This document shows positions 25,555-37,511 of a stretch of 64,000 nucleotides of DNA, one piece after another. This stretch comes from Bhargavaea cecembensis DSE10 (GTDB lineage: Bacteria; Bacillota; Bacilli; Bacillales_A; Planococcaceae): assembly GCF_000348905.1 (NCBI RefSeq), contig NZ_AOFT01000011.1, forward strand, positions 1-64,000, written 5' to 3'. The position numbers and the translations under genes are program-made. The notes beneath the pieces are model-generated. The model ran no database searches and had not been told where the DNA came from. It saw nothing but the letters and a program-made list of their open reading frames with translations. Every line of letters starts with the position of its first letter. Within the stretch, counting starts at the first letter, position 1.

Positions 25555-27769
25555 GCCGACGGCGGAACAGATCCGCGATGAAAAGATCTATGCACAGATG
25601 GGCATGACCACTGAAGAGTTCGAGATGGCAGTCAAGCTTCTCGGCCGCCTGCCGAACTATACGGAAACCGGCCTGTTCTCCAGCATGTGGTCGGAGCACT
25701 GCTCATACAAAAGCTCCAAGCCTGTCCTCCGCAAATTCCCGACCGAAGGCCCGCAGGTTCTCATGGGACCCGGAGAAGGCGCCGGCATCGTCGACATCGG
25801 CGATAACCAGGCCGTCGTCTTCAAGATGGAGTCGCACAACAGCCCGTCGGCGATCGAGCCGTACGAAGGCGCGGCAACTGGCGTCGGCGGTGTTCTCCGT
25901 GACGTTTTCTCGATGGGCGCCCAGCCGATCGCTGCGGTGAACTCCCTCCGATTCGGAGAGCTCGACAACGATCGTGACCGTTACCTGTTCGAGGAGGCAG
26001 TTGCAGGAATCGCCGGCTACGGCAACACCATCGGCATCCCGACAGTCGCAGGGGAGATTCAGTTCGACCCATCGTACGCAGGCAAACCGCTCGTCAATGC
26101 GATGGCGATCGGTCTCCTCAACCACGAAGACATCCAGCGCGGCTTGGCTGCCGGCGTCGGCAACACCGTCATGTACGTCGGCGCGAAGACGGGACGCGAC
26201 GGGATCCACGGCGCGACTTCCTCGTCGGAAGAGATTTCGGATGACCCGGGCAAGGAACGCGCGCCGGTACAGGCAGGCGACCCGTTCACGGAAAAGCTGC
26301 TCATGGATGCATGCCTCGAGCTCGTCAAATCCGATGCCCTGATCGGCATCCAGGACATGGGTGCGGCCGGCCTGACCTCTTCCTCCGCGGAAATGGCGTC
26401 GAAGGCGGGCTTCGGGATCGAGATGAACCTTGACCTCGTCCCTCAGCGTGATGAAAACATGACCGCCTACGAAATGATGCTTTCCGAATCCCAGGAGCGG
26501 ATGCTGATCGTCGTACAGAAAGGCCGTGAGCAGGAAGTCATCGACCTGTTCGCCAAATACGACCTTGAAGCGGTATCGATCGGCCATGTCACGGAAGACA
26601 AGATGCTCCGACTTCTCCACAAGGGTGAAGTTGTCGCGGAAGTCTCTGCTGATGCGCTGGCGGAGGATGCACCGGTCTACCACAAGCCGTCCCGCGAGCC
26701 GGAATACTTCCGTGAGTTCCAGGAGATGGAGCAGCAGGAGCCGGAAGTGGACGATCACCGTGAAACGCTGGTTTCCCTCCTGAAGCAGCCGACCATCGCG
26801 TCGAAGGAATGGGTGTACAGCCAGTTTGACCACCAGGCGCGCACCAACACGGTCATTGCGCCGGGTTCGGACGCAGCCGTCGTGCGTGTACGCGGCACGG
26901 AAAAAGGCCTCGCCATCACCGCAGACTGCAACTCGCGCTACATCTATCTCGATCCTGAAACAGGCGGGAAGATCGCGGTTGCGGAAGCAGCGCGTAACAT
27001 CGTTTGCTCGGGCGGGAAGCCGCTTGCCATCACGGACTGCCTGAACTTCGGCAGCCCGGACAACCCGGAGATTTTCTGGCAGCTGGAAAAGTCGGCAGAC
27101 GGAATCAGCGCGGCCTGCCTGGCACTTGACGCGCCTGTTATCAGCGGGAACGTTTCCCTTTATAACGAACGGGGAGGCAAGCCGGTCTACCCGACACCGA
27201 CAATCGGCATGGTCGGCCTCGTCGAGAACCTGGAACACACCACCACCCAGGAAGCAAAAGCGGCAGGAGATTTCGTTTATCTGATCGGTGAAACAAACAC
27301 TGAATTCGGCGGTTCCGAACTGCAGAAGATGCTGAACAGCGGCAAAATCTCGGGCAAAGCGCCGGCAATCGACCTCGGCGTGGAAGCGTCCCGCCAGGAG
27401 TCCCTCCTCGGGGCAATCCGCGAAGGCATCGTCCGCTCGGCACATGACGTCGCAGAAGGCGGTGTTGCGGTCGCGCTTGCCGAGAAGGTGTTCGGCACCG
27501 GACTCGGCGCTGACGTGAAGCTCGAAGGATCTGCCGTCACGGCACTCTTCAGCGAAACACAGTCCCGCTTTATCGTTACGGTCAAGCCGGTGCACGCTGC
27601 CCGCTTCGAAGAACTGGCTGCCGATGCACGCAAGATCGGTGAAATTACGAAAACGGACAGGCTGGTCATCCGTGACGCGGAAGGCAATCCGCTGGTCAGC
27701 GAAGATGTACCTGTTCTTGAATCCGCCTGGAAAGGGGCGATCCCGTGCTTAGTGAACTCAGAGGGCTAA
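25538..27769 (+). CDS. purL: Phosphoribosylformylglycinamidine synthase subunit PurL
   Basis: ATP-dependent synthetase subunit that converts FGAR to FGAM. 743 residues, the small Gram-positive PurL form without a fused glutaminase. [12 protein letters not shown] near 52-63, the ATP site [23 protein letters not shown] near 90-112, and a second half-domain with NFGSPDNPE near 506. RBS is GTGGAGGGA. It overlaps purQ by 17 bp and purF by 25 bp, tight translational coupling. Confidence 0.96.
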   Translation: MQTKLEPTAEQIRDEKIYAQMGMTTEEFEMAVKLLGRLPNYTETGLFSSMWSEHCSYKSSKPVLRKFPTEGPQVLMGPGEGAGIVDIGDNQAVVFKMESHNSPSAIEPYEGAATGVGGVLRDVFSMGAQPIAAVNSLRFGELDNDRDRYLFEEAVAGIAGYGNTIGIPTVAGEIQFDPSYAGKPLVNAMAIGLLNHEDIQRGLAAGVGNTVMYVGAKTGRDGIHGATSSSEEISDDPGKERAPVQAGDPFTEKLLMDACLELVKSDALIGIQDMGAAGLTSSSAEMASKAGFGIEMNLDLVPQRDENMTAYEMMLSESQERMLIVVQKGREQEVIDLFAKYDLEAVSIGHVTEDKMLRLLHKGEVVAEVSADALAEDAPVYHKPSREPEYFREFQEMEQQEPEVDDHRETLVSLLKQPTIASKEWVYSQFDHQARTNTVIAPGSDAAVVRVRGTEKGLAITADCNSRYIYLDPETGGKIAVAEAARNIVCSGGKPLAITDCLNFGSPDNPEIFWQLEKSADGISAACLALDAPVISGNVSLYNERGGKPVYPTPTIGMVGLVENLEHTTTQEAKAAGDFVYLIGETNTEFGGSELQKMLNSGKISGKAPAIDLGVEASRQESLLGAIREGIVRSAHDVAEGGVAVALAEKVFGTGLGADVKLEGSAVTALFSETQSRFIVTVKPVHAARFEELAADARKIGEITKTDRLVIRDAEGNPLVSEDVPVLESAWKGAIPCLVNSEG

Positions 27770-29166
27770 ATGAGGAATGCGGCGTGTTCGGCATCTGGGG
27801 CCATGACAATGCGGCCCAGATGGCGTACTACGGCCTTCATGCCCTCCAGCACAGGGGGCAGGAAGCGGCCGGAATCTGCACGGTGCATGATGATCATTTG
27901 CTCGTCGAAAAGGGCGAGGGCCTCGTCAACGATGTGTTTCACGGTGACAGGCTGAATAAGCTGCCCGGCCGCTCGGCGATCGGGCACGTCCGCTACACGA
28001 CCGAAGGCGGTCGCGGCATCGAAAATGTCCAGCCCCTGGTTTTCCGGTCGACGACGGGCAGCCTGGCGATCGCGCACAACGGCAACGTCACGAACGCCTC
28101 GGATCTGAAGCGCCATCTTGAGCGGCAGGGAAGCATCTTCCAGTCGACTTCCGATACGGAAGTCCTCGCCCACCTGATCAAGAAAAACATCAGCTATCCG
28201 CAGAACGAACGGCTGAAAAAGGCCCTTGCCCAGCTGCAGGGCGCCTTCGCCTTCGTCCTCCTGACCGAGGACGCGCTCTACGTCGCGCAGGACCCGAACG
28301 GCATGCGCCCGCTGTCTCTCGGCTGCATCGGAGGAGAGACGTGGGTGGTCGCGTCGGAAACGTCTGCCTTCGACCTGATCGGCGCGGAGACCGTGCGTTC
28401 GGTCGAGCCGGGAGAGCTTGTCATCATTGATGACAAAGGCATCCGGAGCGACCGGTTCGCACCGAAGGCGAACCGTGCGATCTGCTCGATGGAATATATT
28501 TACTTTTCCCGTCCCGATTCCGATATCGACGGCATTAACATCCACATGGCCAGGAAGCGCCTCGGCAAGCGGCTGGCCCAGGAAGTCAGGATCGAGGCCG
28601 ATGTCGTCACGGGCGTGCCGGACTCCAGCATCTCCGCAGCGATCGGATTTGCGGAGGAAAGCGGCATCCCGTACGAAATGGGACTGATCAAGAACCGCTA
28701 TGTCGGCCGGACATTCATCCAGCCGTCCCAGGAACTGCGTGAGCGCGGCGTCAAGATGAAGCTGTCCCCGGTGCGTCAGGTCGTCGAGGGCAAGCGTGTC
28801 GTCATGGTCGACGACTCGATCGTCCGCGGCACCACCTCGAGGAGAATCGTCAAGATGCTACGTGATGCAGGAGCGAAGGAAGTGCATGTCGCCATCAGTG
28901 CACCGCCGCTGATCGCACCGTGCTTCTACGGTGTCGACATCAGCACCGACTCCGACCTGATTGCCACAGGGCGCACGCCTGAGGAAATCTGTGAACTGAT
29001 CGGGGCAGACTCGCTCCAATTCCTGTCGGCGGAAGGGCTGGTCGAGGCGGTCGGACGGAACGATGAAGACCCGAACCGGGGACACTGCCTCGGCTGCTTC
29101 ACAGGCAATTATCCGACGAACATCTTCGCGGACACGAAACTGCCGCACGAGAAAGAACGCGTTTAA
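27745..29166 (+). CDS. purF: Amidophosphoribosyltransferase
   Basis: First committed purine step: PRPP and glutamine to phosphoribosylamine. 473 residues. The start is GTG and gives an 11-residue propeptide before Cys 12 (NEECGVFG), the N-terminal nucleophile exposed by processing. Cysteines for the Fe-S cluster are visible in [18 protein letters not shown] and GHCLGCF. The PRPP loop is [14 protein letters not shown] near 353-366. This glutaminase is intact, unlike PurQ. Confidence 0.97.
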   Translation: MLSELRGLNEECGVFGIWGHDNAAQMAYYGLHALQHRGQEAAGICTVHDDHLLVEKGEGLVNDVFHGDRLNKLPGRSAIGHVRYTTEGGRGIENVQPLVFRSTTGSLAIAHNGNVTNASDLKRHLERQGSIFQSTSDTEVLAHLIKKNISYPQNERLKKALAQLQGAFAFVLLTEDALYVAQDPNGMRPLSLGCIGGETWVVASETSAFDLIGAETVRSVEPGELVIIDDKGIRSDRFAPKANRAICSMEYIYFSRPDSDIDGINIHMARKRLGKRLAQEVRIEADVVTGVPDSSISAAIGFAEESGIPYEMGLIKNRYVGRTFIQPSQELRERGVKMKLSPVRQVVEGKRVVMVDDSIVRGTTSRRIVKMLRDAGAKEVHVAISAPPLIAPCFYGVDISTDSDLIATGRTPEEICELIGADSLQFLSAEGLVEAVGRNDEDPNRGHCLGCFTGNYPTNIFADTKLPHEKERV

Positions 29167-29181
29167 GAGGAGGCCACTGGC

Positions 29182-30252
29182 ATGTCAAAAGCATATGAAC
29201 AGGCCGGCGTAAACATCGAAGCCGGATATGAATCGGTCGAGCGCATGAAGTCCCATGTCGCCCGCACACAGCGGAAGGGTGTCATGGGTGCGTTCGGCGG
29301 ATTTGGCGGGATGTTCGACCTGTCCGAGCTCGGCTACAGCCAGCCGGTCCTCGTCTCGGGGACGGACGGCGTCGGCACGAAGCTGAAAGTCGCCTTTATG
29401 GCGGACAAGCATGACACAATCGGCGTCGACTGCGTCGCGATGTGTGTGAACGACATCGTCGCACAAGGCGCGGAGCCGCTTTATTTCCTCGATTATGTCG
29501 CGCTCGGCAAGGCAGTGCCTGCCCGTGTGGAAGCGATCGTCAAGGGAGTTGCCGACGGCTGCGTCCAGGCCGGAGCGGCACTGATCGGCGGCGAGACGGC
29601 GGAGATGCCCGGACTGTATGACGAGGACGAATACGACCTCGCCGGATTCGCGGTGGGCGCTGCCGAAAAGGCGGACATCATCACGGGCGAAAAGGTCGCG
29701 GAAGGCGACGTCCTTGTCGGCATCGCATCCAGCGGCATCCATTCGAACGGCTACTCGCTCGTCCGGAAAATCGTCTTTGAACAGCTGGGCGTCAAGGCGG
29801 ACGAGCCGGTTCCGGGCTACGAGGAACTCGGCAACTCGGCAGAAGCGCTGCTCACACCGACAAAGATCTACGCGAAGCCGGTGCTGGAAATGGCACGCAG
29901 CCTGGACGTCCACGGCATGGCGCACGTGACGGGCGGCGGCTTTTACGAGAACGTCCCGCGCATGCTGCCGGAAGGCCTTGCCGCCGAGATCGATCTCGGA
30001 TCGTGGGAAGTGCTGCCGGTGTTCCGCATGCTGAAGGAAAAGGGACAGCTTGACGACCGTGACCTGTACTCCGTCTTCAACATGGGCATCGGATTTATCG
30101 TCGCCCTTTCGGAAAGTGACGCTGCGGAAGCGATCCGCATCGCGGAGGCGCACGGCGAGACGGCGTCGGTCATCGGCAGCGTTGTTGCGGGTGAAGGTGT
30201 CCGCTTCAACGGCGAACATGACGGCACGCTTGCGGGAGGTCCGGAGGCATGA
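29182..30252 (+). CDS. purM: Phosphoribosylformylglycinamidine cyclo-ligase
   Basis: Closes FGAM to AIR with ATP. 356 residues. [15 protein letters not shown] near 53-67 and [21 protein letters not shown] near 137-157 are diagnostic. RBS is AGAGGAGG. ATGA overlap with purN. Confidence 0.97.
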   Translation: MSKAYEQAGVNIEAGYESVERMKSHVARTQRKGVMGAFGGFGGMFDLSELGYSQPVLVSGTDGVGTKLKVAFMADKHDTIGVDCVAMCVNDIVAQGAEPLYFLDYVALGKAVPARVEAIVKGVADGCVQAGAALIGGETAEMPGLYDEDEYDLAGFAVGAAEKADIITGEKVAEGDVLVGIASSGIHSNGYSLVRKIVFEQLGVKADEPVPGYEELGNSAEALLTPTKIYAKPVLEMARSLDVHGMAHVTGGGFYENVPRMLPEGLAAEIDLGSWEVLPVFRMLKEKGQLDDRDLYSVFNMGIGFIVALSESDAAEAIRIAEAHGETASVIGSVVAGEGVRFNGEHDGTLAGGPEA

Positions 30253-30836
30253 GCCGGAAACCGCGCATCGCCGTTTTCGCATCCGGAAGCGGCTCGAACT
30301 TCGAAGCGATCGCCCAGGCGGCAGCAGACGGTGAATTGGAAGCGGAAGTCGTGCTTCTCGTCACCGACAAGCCGCTTGCGAAAGTGATGGAGCGGGCGGA
30401 GCGTTTCCGCATCCCGTCCGTCGCCTTTAACCCAAAGGCCTACAAGGATAAGGCGGATTACGAGCGCACCGTCCTCGGCAGGCTCCGGGAAGAGGGCGTC
30501 GACTGGGTCGCCCTGGCCGGCTACATGCGGCTGATCGGCCCGACACTGCTTGACGCCTATCCGAACCGCATCATCAACATCCATCCGTCTCTCCTTCCGG
30601 CATTCCCGGGCAAGGACGCGATCGGCCAGGCGATGGACGCCGGCGTGGAAGTGACCGGCGTCACCGTCCATTATGTCGACGAAGGCATGGACACCGGCCC
30701 TGCGATCCTCCAGCGCGAAGTCCCTGTCGTCCCTGGTGACCGTGAAAAGACCGAAGCGGCAATCCATGCGGTGGAACACGACCTGTATAGGGAAGCGCTG
30801 CGGAAAGTGCTGGCGGAGAGCGCAGTCACGGAATAA
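30249..30836 (+). CDS. purN: Phosphoribosylglycinamide formyltransferase
   Basis: Transfers a formyl group from 10-formyl-THF to GAR. 195 residues. [17 protein letters not shown] at 7-23, [19 protein letters not shown] with the catalytic Asn-His near 111, and [17 protein letters not shown] near 138-154. Coupled to purM. It is separated from purH by 200 bp that contain a 21-bp repeat array. Confidence 0.96.
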   Translation: MSRKPRIAVFASGSGSNFEAIAQAAADGELEAEVVLLVTDKPLAKVMERAERFRIPSVAFNPKAYKDKADYERTVLGRLREEGVDWVALAGYMRLIGPTLLDAYPNRIINIHPSLLPAFPGKDAIGQAMDAGVEVTGVTVHYVDEGMDTGPAILQREVPVVPGDREKTEAAIHAVEHDLYREALRKVLAESAVTE

Positions 30837-30853
30837 GGGAGCGTGTCACGGGC

Positions 30854-30958
30854 GAAAGTGACGAATGAGCGTCTGAAAGTGACGAATCGCCCTGTGAACG
30901 TGACGAATGCAGCCGTGAAAGTGACGAACCGCCATCCGAAAGTGACGAACCGCTCCGC
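30854..30958 (+). repeat. Five-unit 21-bp tandem array between purN and purH
   Basis: The core GAAAGTGACGAAT recurs at exactly 21-bp steps from 30854. Cores 3 to 5 carry single changes (GAACGTGACGAAT, GAAAGTGACGAAC twice). The 8 bases between cores differ in every unit (gagcgtct, cgccctgt, gcagccgt, cgccatcc, cgctccgc). No coding signal. Confidence 0.85.
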
Positions 30959-31036
30959 TTCTGAATCCAAACGATTTTACAACAGCCGCCGGCACCAAAA
31001 GCCGGCGTTCTGATTTACATAAGGAGGCCCCAAACC

Positions 31037-32572
<1,536 letters not shown>

Positions 32573-32584
32573 TAACCTTGGGCG

Positions 32585-32626
32585 AATGTTAAGCAAGCCC
32601 ACCTGGAAGTTAAGCAAGCAACATCA
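32585..32626 (+). repeat. Two-unit 21-bp tandem repeat between purH and purD
   Basis: GTTAAGCAAGC at 32588-32598 and again at 32609-32619, 21 bp apart, with the bases between them not shared. Same period as the other intergenic arrays but a different core. Confidence 0.6.
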
Positions 32627-32640
32627 TCACCACCAACAAA

Positions 32641-32673
32641 GAAAACAACCTGCCGCATGTGCAGGTTGTTTTC
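32641..32673 (+). terminator. Perfect hairpin between purH and purD
   Basis: GAAAACAACCTGC (32641-32653), a 7-nt loop, GCAGGTTGTTTTC (32661-32673). The 13-bp stem ends in TTTTC, so it can act as a partial terminator on the + strand or protect the upstream mRNA. It lies 18 bp before purD. Confidence 0.6.
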
Positions 32674-32690
32674 ATAAGGAGTGAACCCCA

Positions 32691-33950
32691 ATGGATGTAC
32701 TCGTCATCGGAAGCGGCGGCCGCGAGCACGCGCTTGTCCGCCAGTTCGCAAAATCCCCGTCGGTCGGCAAGGTCTATGTCGCCCCGGGCAATGACGGCAT
32801 GCGGGATGACGCCGAAATCATTCCGCTCGGCGTCATGGAATTCGGGAAGCTCGCCGAATTCGCGGAAGCAAAGAACATCGGCCTCACGTTCGTGGGACCC
32901 GAGCAGCCGCTTGCCGGCGGCATCGTCGACCATTTCCGCCAGGCAGGCCTCCGCATCTTCGGGCCGGACAAAGCGGCTGCCCAGCTGGAGGGCTCGAAGG
33001 CGTTCGCCAAAGAACTCATGAAGAAATACAACATCCCGACCGCCAAGTATGAGACCTTCACCGATGCGGAAGAGGCAAAAGCGTACATCCGCGAACAGGG
33101 CGCACCGATTGTCATCAAGGCGGACGGACTTGCCGCAGGCAAAGGTGTCGTCGTCGCGATGACTCGGGATGAAGCTCTCGAGGCGGTCGACGACATGATC
33201 GGCGGCCGCAAGTTCGGCGACTCATCCGCCCGTGTCGTCATCGAGGAATTCCTCGACGGGGAAGAGTTCAGCTACATGTCGTTCGTCCACGGCGGCAAGA
33301 TCTTCCCGATGCCGATGTCCCAGGACCATAAGCGCGCGTTCGACAATGACGAAGGCCCGAACACGGGCGGCATGGGCGCGTATTCTCCGGTTCCCCATCT
33401 TCCGGAAGAAGCGGTACGGACGGCTCACGAGCAGATCGTCGAAGCGACCGTCCGCGCGATGGACGCAGAAGGCACACCGTTTACAGGCATTTTGTATGCC
33501 GGCCTGATCCTCACCGAAGACGGGCCGAAGACGATCGAGTTTAACGCCCGCTTCGGCGACCCTGAAACCCAGGTTATCCTTCCGCAGCTGAAATCCGACC
33601 TGGCGAAATTCCTGGTCGGCCTGCTGGACGGCAATCCGGCGGAGCCGGAATGGGAAGAAGGAGCCCGCCTCGGTGTCGTCATTGCCGCGGACGGTTATCC
33701 GGGGGATGTTCAGAAGGGCAACCTGTTGCCCGACCTGAAGCCGCTTGAAGCCGCGGGGCTCGATGTCTTCCATGCCGGCACGCAAGCGAAGGGTGACCGC
33801 TATGCCGGAAACGGCGGCCGCGTCATTCTCGTCTCTGCGGAAGGGGAGAGCCTCCAGGAAGCAAGCAAAAAAGCATACACTGCGCTCGACTCGATGGAAT
33901 GGAACGGTTTCTTCTACCGCTCCGACATCGGAAAGCGAGCAATGAAATAA
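32691..33950 (+). CDS. purD: Phosphoribosylamine-glycine ligase
   Basis: Second purine step: phosphoribosylamine plus glycine plus ATP to GAR. 419 residues, ATP-grasp. VIGSGGREHAL at 5-15, IKADGLAAGKGVVVA near 141-155 and EFNARFGDPETQ near 283. RBS is TAAGGAGT. Last gene of the operon, followed by a terminator; the preceding hairpin may lower its expression relative to purH. Confidence 0.97.
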   Translation: MDVLVIGSGGREHALVRQFAKSPSVGKVYVAPGNDGMRDDAEIIPLGVMEFGKLAEFAEAKNIGLTFVGPEQPLAGGIVDHFRQAGLRIFGPDKAAAQLEGSKAFAKELMKKYNIPTAKYETFTDAEEAKAYIREQGAPIVIKADGLAAGKGVVVAMTRDEALEAVDDMIGGRKFGDSSARVVIEEFLDGEEFSYMSFVHGGKIFPMPMSQDHKRAFDNDEGPNTGGMGAYSPVPHLPEEAVRTAHEQIVEATVRAMDAEGTPFTGILYAGLILTEDGPKTIEFNARFGDPETQVILPQLKSDLAKFLVGLLDGNPAEPEWEEGARLGVVIAADGYPGDVQKGNLLPDLKPLEAAGLDVFHAGTQAKGDRYAGNGGRVILVSAEGESLQEASKKAYTALDSMEWNGFFYRSDIGKRAMK

Positions 33951-33954
33951 GTAA

Positions 33955-33983
33955 GAAGCCGTCCCGTGATGGGGCGGCTTTTG
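33955..33983 (+). terminator. Terminator of the purine operon
   Basis: AAGCCGTCCC (33956-33965), loop GTGAT, GGGGCGGCTT (33971-33980), TTT. Confidence 0.88.
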
Positions 33984-34060
33984 CTGTTGGGAAATAAAAC
34001 ATCATTCCACACTTACAACATTCAGAAAAATACGATAGAATAGAACTAACGGAGAAAATA

Positions 34061-34086
34061 GGAAAAACGGACGGGCATGCCCGTCC
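34061..34086 (-). terminator. Terminator of the DUF2892 gene
   Basis: The 18-bp palindrome GGACGGGCATGCCCGTCC (34069-34086) is followed on the minus strand by GTTTTTCC. Confidence 0.75.
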
Positions 34087-34094
34087 GACGATGA

Positions 34095-34547
34095 TTAGAT
34101 GGATTGCATCGGGTCTTTTTTCTGGCCCTGTCCGGATGTGCCGCTGTTTTTGTAAGCGGATTCATCCTGACCGGATGGTACATTTTGTTCCGACCCGGCC
34201 CCGTCATAGCCGCCGTACGAGAACGCCTGGATTTTCTCTCCGGCACCGCCGGCATCACCGGAGACGGTTCCGCCTTCGGATGCGGATGCGGACGGCAGCA
34301 TGCCGCCGCTTACTTCTGGCCTCATCATGGCGTCCATACCGCCGTTCATCATTTCCTTCATCGGGCAGTAGCGGGCGACGCCTTCGGCCGTCTTGCAGGC
34401 GCCGGACAGGACAAGAACCGGACCGGCCATGCTGCGGGGGTCGCGGATCATCTGGGCAGTTCCCCATGCAAGCATGGCCAGGCCGGAGCTGATCCGGAGG
34501 TAGGCGCTTTTCGTTCCGACGTTGATCGTCTGGTCATTCGGTTTCAT
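34095..34547 (-). CDS. DUF2892 membrane protein with a long glycine/serine-rich tail
   Basis: 150 residues. The first 65 residues (GTKSAYLRISSGLAMLAWGTAQMI ... GPVLVLSGACKTAEGVARYCPMKEMM) match the YgaP-like DUF2892 layout: two short helices that sit in the membrane and a CPM motif. The last 85 residues are low complexity, rich in Gly, Ser, Ala, Gln and Met (MMNGGMDAMMRPE, SGGMLPSASASEGG), probably disordered. Function unknown. The start is ATG 34545-34547 after AAGGAG; the in-frame opening to 34667 overlaps the divergent yerA start. It is convergent with purD and divergent from yerA. Confidence 0.75.
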   Translation of the reverse strand: MKPNDQTINVGTKSAYLRISSGLAMLAWGTAQMIRDPRSMAGPVLVLSGACKTAEGVARYCPMKEMMNGGMDAMMRPEVSGGMLPSASASEGGTVSGDAGGAGEKIQAFSYGGYDGAGSEQNVPSGQDESAYKNSGTSGQGQKKDPMQSI

Positions 34548-34651
34548 ATTGAATTCTCCTTCCGAACACACGGTTTCGGCCGCGTGTCTTTTTTTCACTT
34601 TCACACTGTGATAAGATGAAGTAACAGATAGATAGTCAGGGGGCAGCGACG

Positions 34652-36382
34652 ATGGCTCAAGCACCATGGAAAATCAGGGAACTCCGCAACCACACCGCGG
34701 TCATCGACGGCAGGAGGGCACCGGATCTACTCATCACGAATGCTACATACCTGCACGGGATCATGAAGAAATGGATCCCGGGCAACATCTGGATCTCGGG
34801 CGACAGGATTGTTTATGCCGGCCCGGACATGCCGAAAAACACGGAAGGCACAGAAGTGGTCGATGCTTCCGGCAAGGTGATCGTGCCGGGTTATATCGAG
34901 CCGCATGTGCATCCATATCAGCTATATAATCCCCTCTCTTTCGCGGATTATGCATCGCGGCGGGGAACGACGACCTTCATCTCGGACAACAGCGTGCTGT
35001 TTTTGACGATGGAGAATTGGAAAGCGTTTGCAATCCTTGACCAGCTCAAGGCTTTGCCGTTTTCGTTTTACTGGTGGTCGCGATTTGATTCGCAGACGCA
35101 GATGGACAAGGAAGAAGAACTATATACGACGCAGTCGGTCGGCGAATGGATGGCACGCCCCGATGTCCTCATGGGCGGCGAACTCACCGCCTGGCCGCGG
35201 CTTCTGGCGGGCGATGACCAGATGCTTTACTGGATGCAGAACGCCAAGCAGGCCGGCATGAAAATCGAGGCGCATCTTCCGGGGGCTTCCGAGCGGACGC
35301 TCGCTCGGCTCCGCCTGCTCGGAGCGGACGGCGACCACGAAGCAATGACCGCGGAAGAAGTGGAGCGGCGCATCCTCCAGGGATATGCCGTGACGTTGCG
35401 CTATTCATCGATCCGGCCGGACCTTCCGGAGATGCTGAAAGGGATCCTTGAGAAGGACCTCGACATCTTCGACCACCTCATGATGACGACCGACGGCTCG
35501 ACACCTTCGTTCCACGAGGACGGCGTCATGGACAAGTGCATCTGGGCTGCGATGGATGTCGGCGTCAGGCCGGAAGATGCGTATGCAATGGCAACATACA
35601 ACATCGCGCGCTATTACGATATGGAGAACCTGCACGGCCTGATCGCGACCGGGCGATATGCGGACCTGAACTTCCTGGAGAGCCCGGAAAATCCGGTGCC
35701 GACAGATGTCCTGTCCAAAGGTGTCTGGATGAAGCGGGACGGAGAAGACGCCTATGAGTTCCCGGAAATCGACTGGTCGTGGCTTGAGCCGTACAACCCG
35801 CCGTACGAGCTGGACGAAAACGACTTCCAGTTCTCGTTCCCGTTCGGCATCCAGATGGTGAATGACGTCATCACAAAGCCGTACAGCGTCGATGTCGATC
35901 CATCCGACCAGAAACTGCAGTCCGGACAGGACCAGAGCTTCCTCCTCCTGATCGACCGTGAAGGAAACTGGCGGGTGAACACGCTCATCAAAGGCTTCGC
36001 CGACAATGTCCTCGGCTTCGCCTCGTCCTACTCCAACACGGGCGACATCATCATGATCGGCAAGAACATGGCCGACATGAAACTCGCATTCGACCGCCTG
36101 AAGGAAATCGGCGGGGGGATGGCACTGGCCGAAAACGGGAAAGTCATCGCTGAACTTCCGCTCGCGCTCGGCGGTGTGCTGTCCGATGCCCCGATGGAAC
36201 AATTGATCAGCCAGGAAAAGAACCTCAAAGAGGAACTGAAGGTGCGCGGCTACAAGCACGGGGATGCGGTCTATACGCTCCTGTTCCTGCAGGCCACCCA
36301 TCTTCCTTATGTCCGCATCACGCAAAAAGGGATTTACGATGTCATGAACGGCAAAGTGATGTTCCCCGCACTCATGCGATAG
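34652..36382 (+). CDS. yerA: Adenine deaminase-like amidohydrolase (YerA type)
   Basis: 576 residues, amidohydrolase superfamily, full length. VIVPGYIEPHVHPYQLYNP near 74-92 carries the metal-binding His-x-His. LTNATYLHGIMKKWIPGNIWISG at 27-48 is the N-terminal composite domain, and EAHLPGASERTLARL near 206 and DLNFLE near 340 follow the adenine deaminase pattern. Members related to AdeC turn adenine into hypoxanthine, but YerA-type proteins form a distinct subgroup, so the substrate is not certain. In B. subtilis it also follows purD. There is no PurBox in front of it. Confidence 0.85.
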   Translation: MAQAPWKIRELRNHTAVIDGRRAPDLLITNATYLHGIMKKWIPGNIWISGDRIVYAGPDMPKNTEGTEVVDASGKVIVPGYIEPHVHPYQLYNPLSFADYASRRGTTTFISDNSVLFLTMENWKAFAILDQLKALPFSFYWWSRFDSQTQMDKEEELYTTQSVGEWMARPDVLMGGELTAWPRLLAGDDQMLYWMQNAKQAGMKIEAHLPGASERTLARLRLLGADGDHEAMTAEEVERRILQGYAVTLRYSSIRPDLPEMLKGILEKDLDIFDHLMMTTDGSTPSFHEDGVMDKCIWAAMDVGVRPEDAYAMATYNIARYYDMENLHGLIATGRYADLNFLESPENPVPTDVLSKGVWMKRDGEDAYEFPEIDWSWLEPYNPPYELDENDFQFSFPFGIQMVNDVITKPYSVDVDPSDQKLQSGQDQSFLLLIDREGNWRVNTLIKGFADNVLGFASSYSNTGDIIMIGKNMADMKLAFDRLKEIGGGMALAENGKVIAELPLALGGVLSDAPMEQLISQEKNLKEELKVRGYKHGDAVYTLLFLQATHLPYVRITQKGIYDVMNGKVMFPALMR

Positions 36383-36435
36383 GACAAGGCCGGCATATAC
36401 ATGGATGACAGAGTCCATGCATAGGGGGAACTGAA

Positions 36436-37470
36436 TTGAAGAAAAGGACCTGGATTGCGGCGCTTGCCGTCGCAGTCCTGCTTGCTGGCTGTTCGGAAAG
36501 CACGGCCGAAGAACCGGCTGAACGGGATGTTCCTGAAAAGGAAAACGAAGAAAAGCCGGATGAGGCGTTTGCAGAAGTTACCTACACCGGACCGTACACG
36601 GGTCTTGAGATGGAGACGGAGCCGGACATGCGTCCTGTCCTCGCCACCCTGAACAATCATCCGCAGGCGCGGCCACAGTCCGGCCTGGCGGAGGCGGATG
36701 TCATCTACGAGATGCTTGCGGAATATGAAGTCACGCGACTGCTTGCCCTTTACCAGTCCGAGATGGCCGAAACCTTGGGGCCGATCCGGAGCGCCCGCGA
36801 CTATTTCATTGAACTTGCCGGAGGACATGGCGCAATTTTCATCACCCACGGGCAAAGCCCCGAGGCGAAATCGCTTCTGGATTCGGGTGCAGTGGACCAT
36901 CTGAACGGCATCCGGTATGAAGGAACACTCTTCTTCCGTTCCAAAGACCGGAAAGCCCCCCATAACTCGTATATTTCGGAGGATGCGGTATTCAGCGGTG
37001 CACAGGACAGCGGCTTCCGGATGGACAATCCCAAAGATCCGGGCTGGCGGTTTGATCCGGAACCGCCGACCGGAGGCGAAGCGTCCGCCGAGGCTGATGT
37101 CACCTACGGCCGTTTCCCGAATTTCAACAGCCGATATGTCTTTGATCCGAACAATGCCTCGTATACGAGGTTTGCCGGAGGAGAGGAGACCGTGGATGCG
37201 GCAGGAGATAAGCCGGTGCGTCTTGCGAATGTCCTGATCCTCGAAGTCCCGCACAGGGTCATCGACGACAAGGGCCGCCGCTCGCTGGATCTGACTGCTG
37301 GCGGCGAAGCCGCTGTTCTGCGCAGCGGGCTTGTCTATCAGGCCACCTGGGAAATGCGGGACGGAATTCCGACAGTGATGGATGGAGACCAGCCGTTTGC
37401 CCTCGCGCCGGGCAAGACCTGGATTCACCTTGTACCGGACATTGCCGACACGCTGACCCATCACCCTTAA
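36436..37470 (+). CDS. yerB: DUF3048 lipoprotein (YerB-like)
   Basis: 344 residues. Signal peptide with lipobox LLAGC (Cys about 19), then an acidic linker, then DUF3048 from about 55: PVLATLNNHPQARPQSGLAEADVIYEMLAEYEVTRL and GPIRSARDYFIELAGGHGAIFITHGQSPEA. Anchored outside the membrane; function not established. The start is TTG 36436, with AGGGGGA upstream and no ATG in a better place. Confidence 0.88.
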   Translation: MKKRTWIAALAVAVLLAGCSESTAEEPAERDVPEKENEEKPDEAFAEVTYTGPYTGLEMETEPDMRPVLATLNNHPQARPQSGLAEADVIYEMLAEYEVTRLLALYQSEMAETLGPIRSARDYFIELAGGHGAIFITHGQSPEAKSLLDSGAVDHLNGIRYEGTLFFRSKDRKAPHNSYISEDAVFSGAQDSGFRMDNPKDPGWRFDPEPPTGGEASAEADVTYGRFPNFNSRYVFDPNNASYTRFAGGEETVDAAGDKPVRLANVLILEVPHRVIDDKGRRSLDLTAGGEAAVLRSGLVYQATWEMRDGIPTVMDGDQPFALAPGKTWIHLVPDIADTLTHHP

Positions 37471-37511
37471 ACCCGTACAAACGGATTGAACAGATAAAGG
37501 AGGTGCCGATC

